Source: Sphingopyxis yananensis (GTDB lineage Bacteria > Pseudomonadota > Alphaproteobacteria > Sphingomonadales > Sphingomonadaceae). From it: a stretch of 64,000 nt of DNA. The first letter of the stretch is position 1, and every line of letters begins with the position of its first letter. Positions 26,421 to 37,471 of this stretch are shown here, in pieces. The position numbers and the translations under genes are program-made. Location of the stretch: positions 1-64,000 of the forward strand of contig NZ_JAJEWI010000005.1 of assembly GCF_020687785.1 (NCBI RefSeq), in the 5' to 3' direction. Below the pieces are notes generated by a model, which was not told the origin of the DNA, searched no databases, and was given only the letters and a program-made list of their open reading frames with translations.

Positions 26421-28088
26421 TTAGGCCGTGCGGAATCCGTGGGTGATTGGGTAACGGCGGTCGCGGCCAAAGTTGCGCGTGCTCAGCTTCACCCCGGGCG
26501 GTGCTTGGCGGCGCTTATATTCGGCAATCGCCAACAAACGTTCAATTCGCGCCACGCTGCCGCGATCAAAGCCATAGCGGGCGACAACATCATCGACGCT
26601 CGCTTCTTCTTCCACCAGCATGTGCAGCATTCGGTCCAAATCGTCATAGGGCGGCAGGCTGTCGTCATCGCGCTGGTCGGGGCGCAGTTCGGCACTGGGG
26701 GGTTTATCGATAATATTCACCGGCATCACCGGCGCAACCTGATTGCGGCTGAGGCGCGGCACATGACTATTGCGCCAACGCGACAGGGCAAAGACCGTTG
26801 TTTTATAAGCGTCCTTCAACGGATTATAGCCACCCGCCATATCACCATAAATGGTCGCATAGCCCACGCTCAACTCGCTCTTATTGCCCGTGGTCATCAA
26901 CATTGGGCCGAATTTGTTGCTCAGCCCCATCAGCGTCACGCCGCGAATCCGCGACTGGATATTTTCCTCTGTGCTATCCACCGCCCTGCCTGCAAAGCTG
27001 GGGGCCAGCATCTGATCAAAGGCCGCAGCGGCGGGCGCGATGCTGATCGTGTCCAGACGGCATCCGATCATTTCGGCACAGCCCCGTGCATCGTCCAAAC
27101 TTTCATCGCTGGTATATTGGCTGGGCAGCATGACGCACCAGACCTTGTCCGGCCCCAAAGCATCGGCCGCCACAGCCGCGCAAATCGCCGAGTCGATGCC
27201 GCCCGACAAACCCAACACCACGCCCGGAAAGCCATTGCGCTCGACATAATCGCGCAGCGCCACGACCATGGCGTGATAAATATCGCTGGGGTGGGCTTCC
27301 CATTCCGCAATCACGCCCGCATCGACATCCCAGCTGCCATCCGCTTGCTTGGTCCAGCGCGTCACCCGCTCTTCATGGTCCCAATCGACCAAACGATGGC
27401 GCAATTCGCCCTTGGCCGACAGCACAAAGGAACAGCCATCAAAGACCAGCTCATCCTGCCCGCCAATGCGGTTCAGAAATGCCAGTGGCAGGCCCGTTTC
27501 CGCCACGCGCCGCGCAAAAACATCGGTCAGGCGGCGGTCATCCTTCTCAATTTCAAACGGGCTGCCGTTGACCGACAGCAGAATCTCTGCGCCCTGCGCC
27601 TTCAGGTGTCCGCAAACGTCAGGGAACCAACCATCCTCGCAAATCGGCAAGCCCAGCTTTACCCCGCGCCATTCCACCACGTCCGGCAAGGGTCCAGCCG
27701 CGAACAACCGCTTTTCATCAAAGGTGCCATAGTTGGGCAATTCATGCTTGCGGCGTACCGCCACCACTTTGCCGCCGTCCAGCAAGGCCACCATATTATA
27801 TAATTTGCCGTCCACCCGCTCGACAGAACCCACCAACATCGCGGGCCCGCCGTCCGCCGTCTCCGCCGCCAGCTCCGCCATATATTGCGCCGCGCGTTCA
27901 ATCAGCGCCGGTTTCTGGACCAAATCCTCGGGAGGATATCCGATCAGTTGCAATTCGGGATAAACGATCAAATCGGCGTCTTGGTGCGCCGCCCGCACTT
28001 GGCGCATCGCGTCGGCATTGGCGGCCAAATGGCCAATATTTTGCGTCATCTGCGCAAAAATGATGGTGAGCGTATCGGCTGTTGTCAT
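26421..28088 (-). CDS. nadE: Glutamine-dependent NAD+ synthetase
   Basis: Last step of NAD synthesis: amidation of deamido-NAD using glutamine. The 555-residue protein fuses an N-terminal nitrilase-fold glutaminase (Glu in VYPELQLIGYPPED, Lys in RRKHELPNY, nucleophile Cys in LPICEDGWFPD) to a C-terminal ATP-pyrophosphatase synthetase with the P-loop LGLSGGIDSA and TTGNKSELSVGYATIYGD. ATG 28088 starts at TTADTLTIIFAQ, directly before the nitrilase fold; the frame is open further upstream without homology. It is divergent from prs, another gene of nucleotide-cofactor supply. Confidence 0.95.
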   Translation of the reverse strand: MTTADTLTIIFAQMTQNIGHLAANADAMRQVRAAHQDADLIVYPELQLIGYPPEDLVQKPALIERAAQYMAELAAETADGGPAMLVGSVERVDGKLYNMVALLDGGKVVAVRRKHELPNYGTFDEKRLFAAGPLPDVVEWRGVKLGLPICEDGWFPDVCGHLKAQGAEILLSVNGSPFEIEKDDRRLTDVFARRVAETGLPLAFLNRIGGQDELVFDGCSFVLSAKGELRHRLVDWDHEERVTRWTKQADGSWDVDAGVIAEWEAHPSDIYHAMVVALRDYVERNGFPGVVLGLSGGIDSAICAAVAADALGPDKVWCVMLPSQYTSDESLDDARGCAEMIGCRLDTISIAPAAAAFDQMLAPSFAGRAVDSTEENIQSRIRGVTLMGLSNKFGPMLMTTGNKSELSVGYATIYGDMAGGYNPLKDAYKTTVFALSRWRNSHVPRLSRNQVAPVMPVNIIDKPPSAELRPDQRDDDSLPPYDDLDRMLHMLVEEEASVDDVVARYGFDRGSVARIERLLAIAEYKRRQAPPGVKLSTRNFGRDRRYPITHGFRTA

Positions 28089-28240
28089 AGCCGCTATCCA
28101 TAAGCAGCCCGATGCCCCGCCGCAATGCCGCGCGCAGCCCGCGACCCGACCCACTAAGGAATATTCCAACAAAAGTGCGGAATCCGCTTTCAATCTGACC
28201 CAAAAGCGCCCCTAAAGACAACAAAACAAACTTCACCCTT

Positions 28241-28268
28241 CCCCTTAGGCGCTAGGGTGTCTAAGGGG
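28241..28268. other. 8-bp inverted repeat upstream of prs
   Basis: Arms CCCCTTAG (28241-28248) and CTAAGGGG (28261-28268) are perfect and separated by 12 nt, 37 nt before the prs ATG. It may form a leader hairpin or be an operator. There is no T run, so it is not a terminator. Confidence 0.4.
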
Positions 28269-28305
28269 CGCGCAACCTCACCTCGGCGAAAGGGCTTACC
28301 ACCCC

Positions 28306-29241
28306 ATGAAACTGATTTCCGGCAACAGCAACCTGCCGCTCGCCCGCGCTATCGCGGAATATCTGGAAATTCCTCTGGCCGAAGCAAGCGTGCGCCGCTT
28401 TGCTGACGAAGAGGTGTTCGTGGAAATCCACGAAAATGTACGCGGTGAGGATGTGTTTGTCATCCAACCGACGAACTTTCCAGCCAATGACAATCTGATG
28501 GAATTGCTGATCGTAACGGACGCCTTGCGTCGTTCGTCGGCCAAGCGCATCACGGCTGTTGTGCCCTATTTCGGCTATGCCCGCCAAGACCGTAAGCCCG
28601 GTCCGCGCACGCCCATCTCGGCCAAGCTGGTCGCGAACCTGATCACCACGTCAGGCGCTGACCGCGTACTGGCGATTGACCTGCACGCTGGCCAGATTCA
28701 GGGCTTCTTCGACATCCCGACCGACAATCTCTATGCCGCGCCGGTCATGAGCGCGGACATTCAGGCGCGTTTTGGTGACAAGAATCTGATGGTCGTATCG
28801 CCCGACGTTGGCGGCGTGGTGCGCGCCCGTGCGCTGGCCAAGCGCCTTGATAACGCCCCACTGGCGATTGTCGACAAGCGCCGCGAACGCGCTGGCGAAA
28901 GCGAAGTGATGAACATCATTGGTGATGTCACAGGCCGCTTCTGCATTCTGATCGACGATATCGTCGACTCGGCAGGCACATTGTGCAACGCGGCGGCTGC
29001 CCTTAAAGCAGCGGGTGCCGAAGGCGTTGTGGCCTATTGCACCCACGGCGTATTGTCGGGCGGCGCGGTCGCCCGTGTGGACGCCAGCGCGCTGACCGAA
29101 TTGGTCATCACCGACAGCATCCAACCCACCGATGCCGTCTTGGCCAGCGACAAGGTTCGCGCGCTGACCATCGCCCCGCTGCTGGGTGAAGCGATCAAGC
29201 GTATTGCCGACGAAACCAGCGTTTCCTCGCTGTTCGACTAA
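28306..29241 (+). CDS. prs: Ribose-phosphate pyrophosphokinase
   Basis: Makes PRPP from ribose 5-phosphate and ATP for purine, pyrimidine, histidine and NAD synthesis. The 311-residue protein has the N-terminal [20 protein letters not shown], the flexible-loop region [38 protein letters not shown], and the PRPP-binding loop [13 protein letters not shown]. It is of normal class I length. A terminator follows 20 nt after the stop, so it is monocistronic. Confidence 0.97.
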   Translation: MKLISGNSNLPLARAIAEYLEIPLAEASVRRFADEEVFVEIHENVRGEDVFVIQPTNFPANDNLMELLIVTDALRRSSAKRITAVVPYFGYARQDRKPGPRTPISAKLVANLITTSGADRVLAIDLHAGQIQGFFDIPTDNLYAAPVMSADIQARFGDKNLMVVSPDVGGVVRARALAKRLDNAPLAIVDKRRERAGESEVMNIIGDVTGRFCILIDDIVDSAGTLCNAAAALKAAGAEGVVAYCTHGVLSGGAVARVDASALTELVITDSIQPTDAVLASDKVRALTIAPLLGEAIKRIADETSVSSLFD

Positions 29242-29261
29242 GCAACGCGCACTAAATTTTC

Positions 29262-29295
29262 AAAGGGGCTGCCAAGCGATTGGTGGCCCTTTTTC
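29262..29295 (+). terminator. Terminator after prs
   Basis: A stem AAAGGGGCTGCCA/TGGTGGCCCTTT with three G-T wobbles closes a 6-nt loop and runs into a T-rich tail. It lies 20 nt past the prs stop. Confidence 0.8.
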
Positions 29296-29392
29296 TATTC
29301 TAACTTTGGCAACGCCCTGTCTATAGGCCGCACAGACATGGTCACTCTTTCTAGGGCTGGCCCATTGCGCCTAGCTGGGCTAGCGACAGGCC

Positions 29393-30175
29393 ATGTCACT
29401 TGAATCCGATCTTCGCCTCGCCAATCGGCTTGCCGATGCCGCCGCCGAGGCTATCCGCCCGCTCTTCCGCGCCGAATTTTCCTATGAAAGCAAAGGCGAC
29501 GCATCCCCTGTCACCGAAGCCGACCGCGCCGCCGAAGCCGCGATGCGCCGGATTTTGGACAGCGAATTGCCAGCCGATGGCATCATCGGCGAAGAATATG
29601 GCACGGAACGCCCCGACGCCTCGCGCCAATGGGTGCTCGACCCCATCGACGGCACGGTCAGCTTCATGGCGGGCCGCCCGATTTTCGGCACGCTGATCGC
29701 ACTGTTGCAAGATGGCTGGCCCGTCATCGGCATCATCAACCAACCGATCAGCGGCGAACGCTGGGTCGGCGCGCTGGGCAAACCAACGACCTTCAACGGC
29801 AAAATCGCCAAGACTCGCCGCTGCCGCGAACTCAAGGATGCCAGCCTCGCCAGCAGCGGCCCGCAATATTTCAGCGATCATGAAGGCGAGCATTTCATGA
29901 ATCTCGCCTCCAAAACCGCGCACAAGCGCATGTTGTTCGGCGGCGATTGCTATAATTATGGCCTGCTGGCCAGCGGCCATATCGATCTGGTCGTCGAATC
30001 CGGCCTGAAACTTTATGATTACGCCGCCCATGTCTCCATCGTCGAAGGCGCGGGCGGCCAAATGTGCGATTGGAATGGCGACCCGCTACACGCCAACAGC
30101 GAAGGCCATGTCATCGCGCTGGGCGACCCCGCCCGCCTCGATGATGTGATTGAAGCTTTGGCCTGCGATCATTAA
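29393..30175 (+). CDS. hisN: Inositol-monophosphatase-family phosphatase, probable histidinol-phosphatase
   Basis: A 260-residue Mg-dependent, lithium-sensitive-type phosphatase. Metal-binding motifs are GEEYGTER (about residues 66-73) and DPIDGTVSF (about 82-90), with a third near KLYDYAAHVSIVEGAGG. The block GGDCYNYGLLASGHIDLVVE is typical of the HisN histidinol-phosphatase group rather than SuhB. It would convert histidinol phosphate to histidinol, downstream of HisC, which is encoded about 21 kb to the left. Other sugar-phosphate substrates remain possible. Confidence 0.85.
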   Translation: MSLESDLRLANRLADAAAEAIRPLFRAEFSYESKGDASPVTEADRAAEAAMRRILDSELPADGIIGEEYGTERPDASRQWVLDPIDGTVSFMAGRPIFGTLIALLQDGWPVIGIINQPISGERWVGALGKPTTFNGKIAKTRRCRELKDASLASSGPQYFSDHEGEHFMNLASKTAHKRMLFGGDCYNYGLLASGHIDLVVESGLKLYDYAAHVSIVEGAGGQMCDWNGDPLHANSEGHVIALGDPARLDDVIEALACDH

Positions 30176-30336
30176 TCATCAAAACCCGCACCGGAAACGC
30201 CCTATCTTGGCGGGATCACTTGCATTTCCGAACGAATCCCGCTACTCGCGCGCCTTCCGCACGATAAGTTGCTGACCTGCCTGGCTGTAAGGGCTGCCAG
30301 GGCCGGTCGATATCGTCGCAGTTTAAGGAGACGAAA

Positions 30337-30540
30337 ATGCCCAAGCTTAAGACCAAGAGCGGTGTGAAGAAGCGCTTCAAATTCACCGCTTCGGGCAAGG
30401 TGAAGCACGGCGTAGCCGGCAAGCGTCACCGCCTGATCAGCCATAACGCAAAGTATATCCGTCAGAACCGCGGCACCAGCGTGCTGAGCGAAGCGGATAC
30501 AGCACATGTGCGCCTCTGGGCGCCTTATGGCCTGAAGTAA
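30337..30540 (+). CDS. rpmI: 50S ribosomal protein bL35
   Basis: A 67-residue basic protein beginning [20 protein letters not shown], standard bL35 length and sequence, part of the large subunit. AAGGAGA lies 7 nt before the ATG. rplT follows after 13 nt. infC, which precedes rpmI-rplT in many bacteria, is not adjacent here, so the usual translational control from the infC leader cannot operate in that form. Confidence 0.97.
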   Translation: MPKLKTKSGVKKRFKFTASGKVKHGVAGKRHRLISHNAKYIRQNRGTSVLSEADTAHVRLWAPYGLK

Positions 30541-30553
30541 GGAGCGCTAGACT

Positions 30554-30919
30554 ATGTCACGTATTAAACGCGGTCCTACCACGCGCGCCAAGCATAATCG
30601 TATTCTGAAGCAGGCAAAAGGCTATTATGGCCGCCGCAAGAATACGATCCGCGTAGCACGTCAAGCCGTTGAAAAAGCCGGTCAATACGCATATCGCGAC
30701 CGTAAGGTTAAGAAGCGTACCTTCCGCGCTTTGTGGATTCAGCGTATCAACGCTGCTGTTCGCGCAGAAGGCCTGACCTATTCGCAGTTCATGCACGGCG
30801 TGAAGCTGGCTGGCATTCAACTCGACCGCAAAGTTATGGCTGATCTGGCCATGAACGAAGGCGGCGTGTTTACGGCCATCATCGCTCAGGCGAAGGCTGC
30901 TCTGCCAGAAGCTGCATAA
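30554..30919 (+). CDS. rplT: 50S ribosomal protein bL20
   Basis: A 121-residue protein, [20 protein letters not shown] at the N-terminus, an assembly-initiator protein of the large subunit that binds 23S rRNA and often represses its own operon. A small additional Ala-rich C-terminus is normal for alphaproteobacteria. It forms a pair with rpmI. A terminator with a UUCG tetraloop separates it from pheST. Confidence 0.97.
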   Translation: MSRIKRGPTTRAKHNRILKQAKGYYGRRKNTIRVARQAVEKAGQYAYRDRKVKKRTFRALWIQRINAAVRAEGLTYSQFMHGVKLAGIQLDRKVMADLAMNEGGVFTAIIAQAKAALPEAA

Positions 30920-30949
30920 GTCTAACGACTGAACGCAGGTTAAGATTTT

Positions 30950-30976
30950 GGGCGGTCCTTCGGGATCGCCCTTTTT
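30950..30976 (+). terminator. Terminator with UUCG tetraloop between rplT and pheS
   Basis: A 9-bp stem GGGCGGTCC/GGATCGCCC encloses the stable loop sequence TTCG in a C(TTCG)G context and is followed by five T residues. It lies 30 nt past the rplT stop. It could be a full terminator or an attenuator between rpmI-rplT and pheST. Confidence 0.85.
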
Positions 30977-31145
30977 CTTTGGGCAAATGGCCGATCCGCC
31001 GCCCAAAGCCCGCCTTCGGGGTTGACCCATGCCGCCCCATCGGTGAAAGCAAAATCCACGGCAAAGCGCCCCTTGGGGTGCGCGATGCCACTGGATGCAC
31101 GATAAAGTCGGCCCGCAGCCCGTGTGGCCGTGAGGACAAAAGATC

Positions 31146-32246
31146 ATGAGCGATATTGAGGCCATGAAGGCCCAGCTGGTCGGCGATATTGCCGCCGCTG
31201 CCGATCTGGACACGCTAGAGGGGCTTCGCGTTGCGACGCTGGGCAAAGCTGGCAGCGTGACCGCCCTTTTGAAGACCATGGGCAGTCTGTCCACCGAGGA
31301 ACGCAAAACGCGCGGTCCCGAAATTCACGGCCTGCGCGAGGCGGTGACCGCCGCTCTGGCTGACAAGAAAGCCAGTTTGGAAGCCGCCGCGCTGGACGCG
31401 AAGCTCGCTACCGAAACGCTGGACATGACCCTGCCTGCATCGGCCCGCGCCGCTGGTAGCATCCACCCCGTTTCCCAAGTGATGGACGAAGTAGCCGAAA
31501 TCTTTGCGGATTTGGGCTTTGCCGTCGCCACTGGCCCCGAAATCGAAGATGATTGGCGTAACTTCACCGCGCTGAACATTCCGGAAACCCATCCGGCGCG
31601 TGCGATGCACGATACTTTCTATTTCCCCGAAGACCGCAATGGTGCGGACGGCAATCGCATGTTGCTGCGTACCCACACCTCGCCGGTGCAGGTCCGCACG
31701 ATGATGAGCGAAACGCCGCCCATCCGCATCATCGCACCAGGCCGTGTGTATCGCAGCGACAGCGACGCCACCCACACGCCGATGTTCCACCAAGTCGAAG
31801 GGTTAGTGATCGATCGCGGCATCCATATGGGCCATTTGAAATGGACCTTGGAAACCTTCCTCAAGGCTTTCTTTGAGCGCGACGATATCGTGCTGCGCCT
31901 GCGCCCCAGCTATTTCCCCTTCACCGAACCTTCGGCGGAAGTGGACGTTGGCTATAAACAAGAAAAGGGCCGCCGCGTTGTGGGCGGCAATGGCGATGCC
32001 GAAGGCCATGCGTGGATGGAATTGCTCGGCAGCGGCATGGTCAATCGCCATGTGATCGCCAATTGCGGCCTCGATCCCGATGAATATCAAGGCTTTGCCT
32101 TCGGTATCGGCATCGACCGTATCGCCATGCTGAAATATGGCATGGACGATCTGCGCGCCTTCTTTGACGGCGATTTGCGCTGGGCCGCTCATTATGGCTT
32201 CAACCCGCTGTCTGTCCCCACGCTGAGCGGAGGGATTTCCGCATGA
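31146..32246 (+). CDS. pheS: Phenylalanyl-tRNA synthetase alpha subunit
   Basis: Catalytic class II subunit of the alpha2beta2 enzyme that charges tRNA-Phe. The 366-residue protein has an N-terminal coiled-coil tRNA-binding arm and the catalytic domain with [42 protein letters not shown] and [13 protein letters not shown], ending with the [19 protein letters not shown] block. Its stop overlaps the pheT start by 4 nt (ATGA), coupling the two subunits. A 226-nt leader separates it from rplT. Confidence 0.97.
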   Translation: MSDIEAMKAQLVGDIAAAADLDTLEGLRVATLGKAGSVTALLKTMGSLSTEERKTRGPEIHGLREAVTAALADKKASLEAAALDAKLATETLDMTLPASARAAGSIHPVSQVMDEVAEIFADLGFAVATGPEIEDDWRNFTALNIPETHPARAMHDTFYFPEDRNGADGNRMLLRTHTSPVQVRTMMSETPPIRIIAPGRVYRSDSDATHTPMFHQVEGLVIDRGIHMGHLKWTLETFLKAFFERDDIVLRLRPSYFPFTEPSAEVDVGYKQEKGRRVVGGNGDAEGHAWMELLGSGMVNRHVIANCGLDPDEYQGFAFGIGIDRIAMLKYGMDDLRAFFDGDLRWAAHYGFNPLSVPTLSGGISA

Positions 32247-34630
32247 AGATTACCCTTGATTGGCTGAAAAGCCATCTCGACACCAACGCCACGGCTGACG
32301 AAGTCGCCGCCACCCTGAACCGCATTGGTTTGGAAGTGGAAGGCATTGAAAACCCCGCTGAAAAGCTGAAGGGTTTCCGCGTTGCTAAGATTTTGACCGC
32401 CGATCCGCACCCACAGGCCGATAAGCTGCAAGTGCTGACCGTCGACACCGGCAATGGCGCAGCGCCACTGCAAGTCGTCTGCGGTGCGCCCAATGCGCGG
32501 GCTGGCCTTGTGGGCGTGCTGGGCACGGCGGGCGCGGTGGTTCCCGCCAATGGCATGGAATTGAAGGTCGCGGCGGTTCGCGGCGTCGAATCCAATGGCA
32601 TGATGTGCTCCAGCCGTGAGCTGGAACTGGGCGACGACCATGACGGCATCATCGAACTGCCCGAAGGCGCGCCAATTGGCCAAGATTTCGCCGAATATGC
32701 AGGCCGTAACGATCCCGTCATCGACATTTCGATCACACCAAACCGTCAAGATTGCATGGGCGTGCGCGGTATCGCCCGCGATCTCGCCGCCGCAGGCCTT
32801 GGCACGCTGAAGCCGCTGGACGTGCCCAGCATCGAAGGCGCAGGCGAACCCGCCGTCGATTTCCGCACGGACGACACCGAAGGCTGCCCCGCTTTTTATG
32901 GCCGCACCATCAGCGGCGTCAGCAATAGCGCCGCCGCCCCCGAATGGATGCTCCGCCGATTGGAAGCCGTTGGCCAGCGCAGCATCTCGGCCTTGGTGGA
33001 CATCACCAACTATGTGATGCTGGACCTTGGCCGCCCAAGCCATGTTTATGACAGCGCCAAGCTGTCGGGCACGGTCGTTGCTCGCCGTGCCAAGGATGGC
33101 GAAACCGTCACCGCGCTCAACGAAAAACTATATGCGCTGACCAGCGACATGACCGTGATCGCGGACGACAAGGGCGTTCACGATATTGCGGGCATCATGG
33201 GCGGCTTGGAATCGGGTTGCAGCGAAGGCACCACCGACGTGCTGCTGGAAATCGCTTATTTCACGCCCGAAAAAATCGCGGTCACCGGTCAAAAATTGGG
33301 CCTATCGAGCGATGCGCGTGGACGCTTTGAACGCGGGGTAGACCCCGCCTTCCTCGATGACGCAACCGCGATCATCACCGACTATATCTTGAAAATCTGC
33401 GGCGGCACGGCTTCGACCGTGAAGCGCAGCGGCGCGGCTCCGGTGGCGGATAAGGTCATTTCCTATGACCCGAATCTGTCGGCCACGCTCGGCGGCATTG
33501 CGGTAGAACCCGCCCGCCAGCGCGCAATTCTGGAATCGCTCGGCTTTGGCGTCACCGAAGGGGATATCTGGCAAATCGCCGTACCAAGCTGGCGCCGCGA
33601 TATGGATGCCGCGCCTGACGTGGTGGAAGAAGTCACCCGCATCGTCGGCTTCGATAATATCGAATCGGTTCCCCTGCCCCGAGCAGATGGCGTGGCCAAG
33701 CCCACCGCGACGGCAGAACAGATGCTGGAACGCCGCCTGCGCCGCGGCGCGGCAGCGGCTGGTTTCAACGAAGCCGTCACATGGTCGTTCATCAGCGAAA
33801 AGGAAGCAGAGCCTTTCGGCGGTGGCCATTGGACGCTGGCCAACCCGATCAGCGAAGATCTGAAAGTGATGCGCCCCACTTTGCTAGCAGGCCTACTGTC
33901 GGCAGCGCAGCGCAACCAAGCACGCGGTGCAACCAGCATCCGCCTGTTCGAAATCGGTCGCCGCTATTTGGTCGATGCCGAGCGCCCCACTTTGTGCGTG
34001 GTAATGGCAGGCGATAAGCGCGCGCGGGATTGGCAAAATGGCAAGGCCGCGCCCTTTGACGCGTTCGATGCCAAAGCCGCAGCCGTGGAATTGCTGGAAG
34101 CCGCAGGCGCGCCTGCTGATCGTCTGCAAGTGATGGACGCTGTGACCGAGGGCCAGATTTGGCACCCCGGCCAATCGGCAACCCTGCGCCTTGGCCCCAA
34201 AGCCGTGCTGGCCGAATTTGGCGCGCTGCACCCCTCGCTGACCAAAGCGTTCGACGTGGATGGCCCCGTCATGGCGGTGCAAATCTTCCTCGACGCTATC
34301 CCCGCCAAGCGCGCCAGCGGCCCTGCCCGTGCGGCCTATACCCCGCCCGCGCTGCAAGCCGTGCGCCGTGACTTTGCCTTTTTGGCCCCCGAAGGCCTGT
34401 CTGCCGCCAATCTGGTGCGCATCATCAAGGGCGCGGACAAGGCGAACATCACCGATGCGCGCTTGTTCGACCGCTTCGCTGGTCAAGGCGTCCCCGAAGG
34501 CCAAGTCAGCCTTGCGGTGGAAGTCACCCTTCAACCGAAGGACAAGAGCTTCACCGATGCAGAGCTGAAAGCAGTGGCCGATAAAGTCGTCGCCGCCGCC
34601 GCCAAGGCGGGCGCATCATTGCGCGGCTAA
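32243..34630 (+). CDS. pheT: Phenylalanyl-tRNA synthetase beta subunit
   Basis: The 795-residue beta subunit contains the N-terminal tRNA-binding OB fold (about residues 40-150), B3/B4 editing domains that clear Tyr-tRNA-Phe, B5, a catalytic-like domain, and the C-terminal anticodon-binding ferredoxin fold ([20 protein letters not shown] to the end). Length is normal. It is translationally coupled to pheS and followed by a strong terminator. Confidence 0.97.
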   Translation: MKITLDWLKSHLDTNATADEVAATLNRIGLEVEGIENPAEKLKGFRVAKILTADPHPQADKLQVLTVDTGNGAAPLQVVCGAPNARAGLVGVLGTAGAVVPANGMELKVAAVRGVESNGMMCSSRELELGDDHDGIIELPEGAPIGQDFAEYAGRNDPVIDISITPNRQDCMGVRGIARDLAAAGLGTLKPLDVPSIEGAGEPAVDFRTDDTEGCPAFYGRTISGVSNSAAAPEWMLRRLEAVGQRSISALVDITNYVMLDLGRPSHVYDSAKLSGTVVARRAKDGETVTALNEKLYALTSDMTVIADDKGVHDIAGIMGGLESGCSEGTTDVLLEIAYFTPEKIAVTGQKLGLSSDARGRFERGVDPAFLDDATAIITDYILKICGGTASTVKRSGAAPVADKVISYDPNLSATLGGIAVEPARQRAILESLGFGVTEGDIWQIAVPSWRRDMDAAPDVVEEVTRIVGFDNIESVPLPRADGVAKPTATAEQMLERRLRRGAAAAGFNEAVTWSFISEKEAEPFGGGHWTLANPISEDLKVMRPTLLAGLLSAAQRNQARGATSIRLFEIGRRYLVDAERPTLCVVMAGDKRARDWQNGKAAPFDAFDAKAAAVELLEAAGAPADRLQVMDAVTEGQIWHPGQSATLRLGPKAVLAEFGALHPSLTKAFDVDGPVMAVQIFLDAIPAKRASGPARAAYTPPALQAVRRDFAFLAPEGLSAANLVRIIKGADKANITDARLFDRFAGQGVPEGQVSLAVEVTLQPKDKSFTDAELKAVADKVVAAAAKAGASLRG

Positions 34631-34646
34631 ACACCCGCCAACGCAG

Positions 34647-34688
34647 AAAAAAGCCCCGCTGTCCGATTCTGGCCAGCGGGGCTTTTTT
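34647..34688. terminator. Bidirectional terminator between pheT and glnD
   Basis: A 15-bp stem AAAAAAGCCCCGCTG/CAGCGGGGCTTTTTT closes a 12-nt loop, 16 nt after the pheT stop and 24 nt before the convergent glnD stop. It has A and T runs on opposite sides and can serve both strands. Confidence 0.9.
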
Positions 34689-34711
34689 TTTATATCAATC
34701 GACCAAGCGGG

Positions 34712-37471
34712 TCAGGCCACGACACTCTCCGCGTTCGGCATCCGTGCGGCCTCTAGCAAGCGCTTTTCAATCGATTTTACACGGCTAGCGCTGTCGATTT
34801 TATCGCCGATCAAGTCCGTCACATAAAATGTATCGACCGCCCGCTCGCCATAGGTGGCGACATGTGCGCTGTGCACCGTCACCTTGGATTGAAACAGCGC
34901 ATAGGCCAATTGATTCAGCAAGGCTGGGCGGTCCTGCGCATTGACTTCAATCACCGTGAATCGATTGGATGCTTTGTTATCAATGATGACATTGGGGGCC
35001 ACCGCAAAAGCATCCGCCCGCATCCGGGGCAGCGCGCGTGCTTCCAATTTGGGCAGCAATTTCTGTTTATTGGCCAGCGCGTCCTGTATCGCCCGTATCA
35101 GACGCTCGATCTGGCTGGCTTCGTCAAAGGGGCGACCCAGCGGGTCTTGCACCAAGAAATTATCCAGCGCCAACCCATCGCGCGTGGTGTGAATCCGCGC
35201 ATCGATAATATTGCCGCCCGCCAAATGAATGCCGCCAGCGATCCGGTAAAACAGCCCCGCATGGTCTGTGGCCAGCACCATCACCAAGGTCGCGCCGCGA
35301 TCTTCGTCGGGCACGGCGGCTATATGCAAAGGCGCCCCTTGGCTGTTGTGAATGTGAATCAAATTGGCGGCGATCACCTCAATCGGTTCGGCAATCCAAT
35401 AGGATTCGGGCAGGCGCTTTGCGATATTGGAAAATTCGGCTTCCTCCATCGCCAACAAGGCGCGGGCATCCTCTTTCTTGGCCGAAATACGGGCTTCACG
35501 CCCGCGCTGCTTGTGGCCCAAGCGCAAAACCTCTTCGGCGGCGTCATATAGGGTGGACAAAAGCTGGCGTTTCCAGCTGTTCCACACTCCAGGCCCGACG
35601 GCGCGAATATCCACCACGGTCAGCACCAGCAACAAACGCAGACGTTCCGGCGATTGCACCACTTGGGCGAAATCGAGGATGGTTTTGAAATCAGCCAAAT
35701 CGCGTTTGAAGGCCGTGGCTGACATCAGCAAATGATGACGCACCAACCAGCTGACCGTCTCCGTCTCCGCATCGGTCAAACCCAAACGCGGGCATACGCG
35801 CAGCGCCAATTCCGCGCCCAACACACTATGGTCGCCGCCGCGCCCCTTGGCGATATCGTGCAGCAAAACCGCCACATATAAGGTCCGGCGCGATCGAATT
35901 TGCGCCATGATCGCGGTGGACAGCGGATGGTCGTCCTTCAACCGCTCCCCTTCGATATCCGACAATAGACCAATGGCCTGAATTGTATGCTCATCCACCG
36001 TATAATGGTGATACATGTCAAATTGCATCTGGGCGACAACCCGCCCAAAATCAGGAATGAAACGCCCGAAAACCGCCGCTTCATTCATCCAGCGCAGCAC
36101 GGTTTCGGGGTCGCGTGGTGACGTCAAGACATCCAGAAACAAAGCATTGGCACGCGGGATTTTCCGCACCGCTTTGGCGTCAATCAGCTTGGCGTCCAGC
36201 CGCGCTTGGCGCATCGCCTGCGGGTGAATTTCCAACCCATATTTATCGGCCAACGCAAAAATCTCGATCAAGCGGACCGGATCTTCTTGGAAAAAATGCT
36301 CATTCGGCAGGCTGATTCGCCCACGTTCCAGAACAAAACCGTTCATCTTGCCGGGGCGGCGGCGCAGCGTCGGCAAATAGCGCCTGCCGCGCTGGGCCAT
36401 TTGATCGTCCAAATGCGCCAAAAATGTGCCCGTCAAATCGCCCACACTTTTGGCGTGAATGAAATAAAGCTTCATAAAGCGTTCGACGGCGCTGATCCCC
36501 GGACGCGCCTTGAAATTCATCCGTTCAGCGATTTCGCGTTGAAAATCAAAGGTCAACCGATCTTCGGCGCGGCCCGCTATGATGTGCAAATGGCACCGCA
36601 CCGCCAACAAGAAATTCTCCGCCCGCGAAAATTGCCGCAATTCCCGCGCCGTCAACAATCCGGCATCAACCAATTCTGGCACAGTCCGCACACGGTGGAT
36701 GAATTTGCCAATCCAAAACAGCGTATGCAGGTCGCGCAGCCCGCCCTTGCCCTCTTTGACGTTGGGTTCAACAACATAGCGCGAATCGCCCATACGCTTG
36801 TGCCGCTCGTCACGTTCAGTCAGTTTGTCGGCCACAAAGGCGCGGCTGTTGCCCGCCACAATCTCCGCCGTAAAGCGCGCTTTGGCTTCGTCATACAGGG
36901 CACGGTCGCCCCATATGAACCGCATTTCCAACAAGGCCGTGCGAATGGTCAGATCATCCTTGGCAGCGCGCAGCATTTCATCCAACGTCCGGCTGCTATG
37001 ACCGACCTTCAGGCCCAAATCCCACAGCGTATAAAGCTGGGCCTCGATCACTTGTTCCGCCCAACTGGTGCGCTTGAACGGCGTCAAAAAGCCAATATCC
37101 ACATCGCTGTGCGGGGCCATATCGCCGCGGCCATAGCCGCCGACAGCAATCAAGCTGATCCGTTCCCCCGCCGATGGATTGGCAAGCGGGTAGAGATAAC
37201 CAAGGGTAAAATCATAAGATAGGCGCACAATTTGATCGACCAAAAAGGCCGTCGCATTGGCCACCATCCGCCCCGATGACGGATGCGCGATCAAGCGCGC
37301 AGCAATTTCGGCCCGCCCCTGCTCCAAGGCCGATTTTAGCAACGCCACCATTTCGCGCCGCCGCTTGCCATTGTCGGCGTGATTGGCGGCAATCTCCTCC
37401 AGCTTGGCACTAATGTCGCGGCGATCGATAATCTCGCGTCGATGGTCCACATGGCTGAAGAAGGCGCTCAT
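34712..37471 (-). CDS. glnD: Bifunctional [protein-PII] uridylyltransferase/uridylyl-removing enzyme
   Basis: The primary nitrogen sensor, which uridylylates PII under nitrogen limitation and removes UMP when glutamine is high. The 919-residue protein has the nucleotidyltransferase motif GGYGRGDMAPHSDVDIGF (about residues 112-129), an HD hydrolase domain (VLLHDIAKGRGGDHS) and two C-terminal ACT domains (TDHAGLFYRIAGGIHLAGGN and AQDRPALLNQLAYALFQSKV). The ATG at 37471 overlaps the mutS stop by one base (TGATG); a GTG at 37474 is directly adjacent. Confidence 0.95.
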   Translation of the reverse strand: MSAFFSHVDHRREIIDRRDISAKLEEIAANHADNGKRRREMVALLKSALEQGRAEIAARLIAHPSSGRMVANATAFLVDQIVRLSYDFTLGYLYPLANPSAGERISLIAVGGYGRGDMAPHSDVDIGFLTPFKRTSWAEQVIEAQLYTLWDLGLKVGHSSRTLDEMLRAAKDDLTIRTALLEMRFIWGDRALYDEAKARFTAEIVAGNSRAFVADKLTERDERHKRMGDSRYVVEPNVKEGKGGLRDLHTLFWIGKFIHRVRTVPELVDAGLLTARELRQFSRAENFLLAVRCHLHIIAGRAEDRLTFDFQREIAERMNFKARPGISAVERFMKLYFIHAKSVGDLTGTFLAHLDDQMAQRGRRYLPTLRRRPGKMNGFVLERGRISLPNEHFFQEDPVRLIEIFALADKYGLEIHPQAMRQARLDAKLIDAKAVRKIPRANALFLDVLTSPRDPETVLRWMNEAAVFGRFIPDFGRVVAQMQFDMYHHYTVDEHTIQAIGLLSDIEGERLKDDHPLSTAIMAQIRSRRTLYVAVLLHDIAKGRGGDHSVLGAELALRVCPRLGLTDAETETVSWLVRHHLLMSATAFKRDLADFKTILDFAQVVQSPERLRLLLVLTVVDIRAVGPGVWNSWKRQLLSTLYDAAEEVLRLGHKQRGREARISAKKEDARALLAMEEAEFSNIAKRLPESYWIAEPIEVIAANLIHIHNSQGAPLHIAAVPDEDRGATLVMVLATDHAGLFYRIAGGIHLAGGNIIDARIHTTRDGLALDNFLVQDPLGRPFDEASQIERLIRAIQDALANKQKLLPKLEARALPRMRADAFAVAPNVIIDNKASNRFTVIEVNAQDRPALLNQLAYALFQSKVTVHSAHVATYGERAVDTFYVTDLIGDKIDSASRVKSIEKRLLEAARMPNAESVVA

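Noticed and set aside
30977..31145. Possible leader-peptide attenuator for pheST
   Set aside because: No short frame with a run of phenylalanine codons and no alternative hairpin set was found; the only clear structure is the terminator of rplT.
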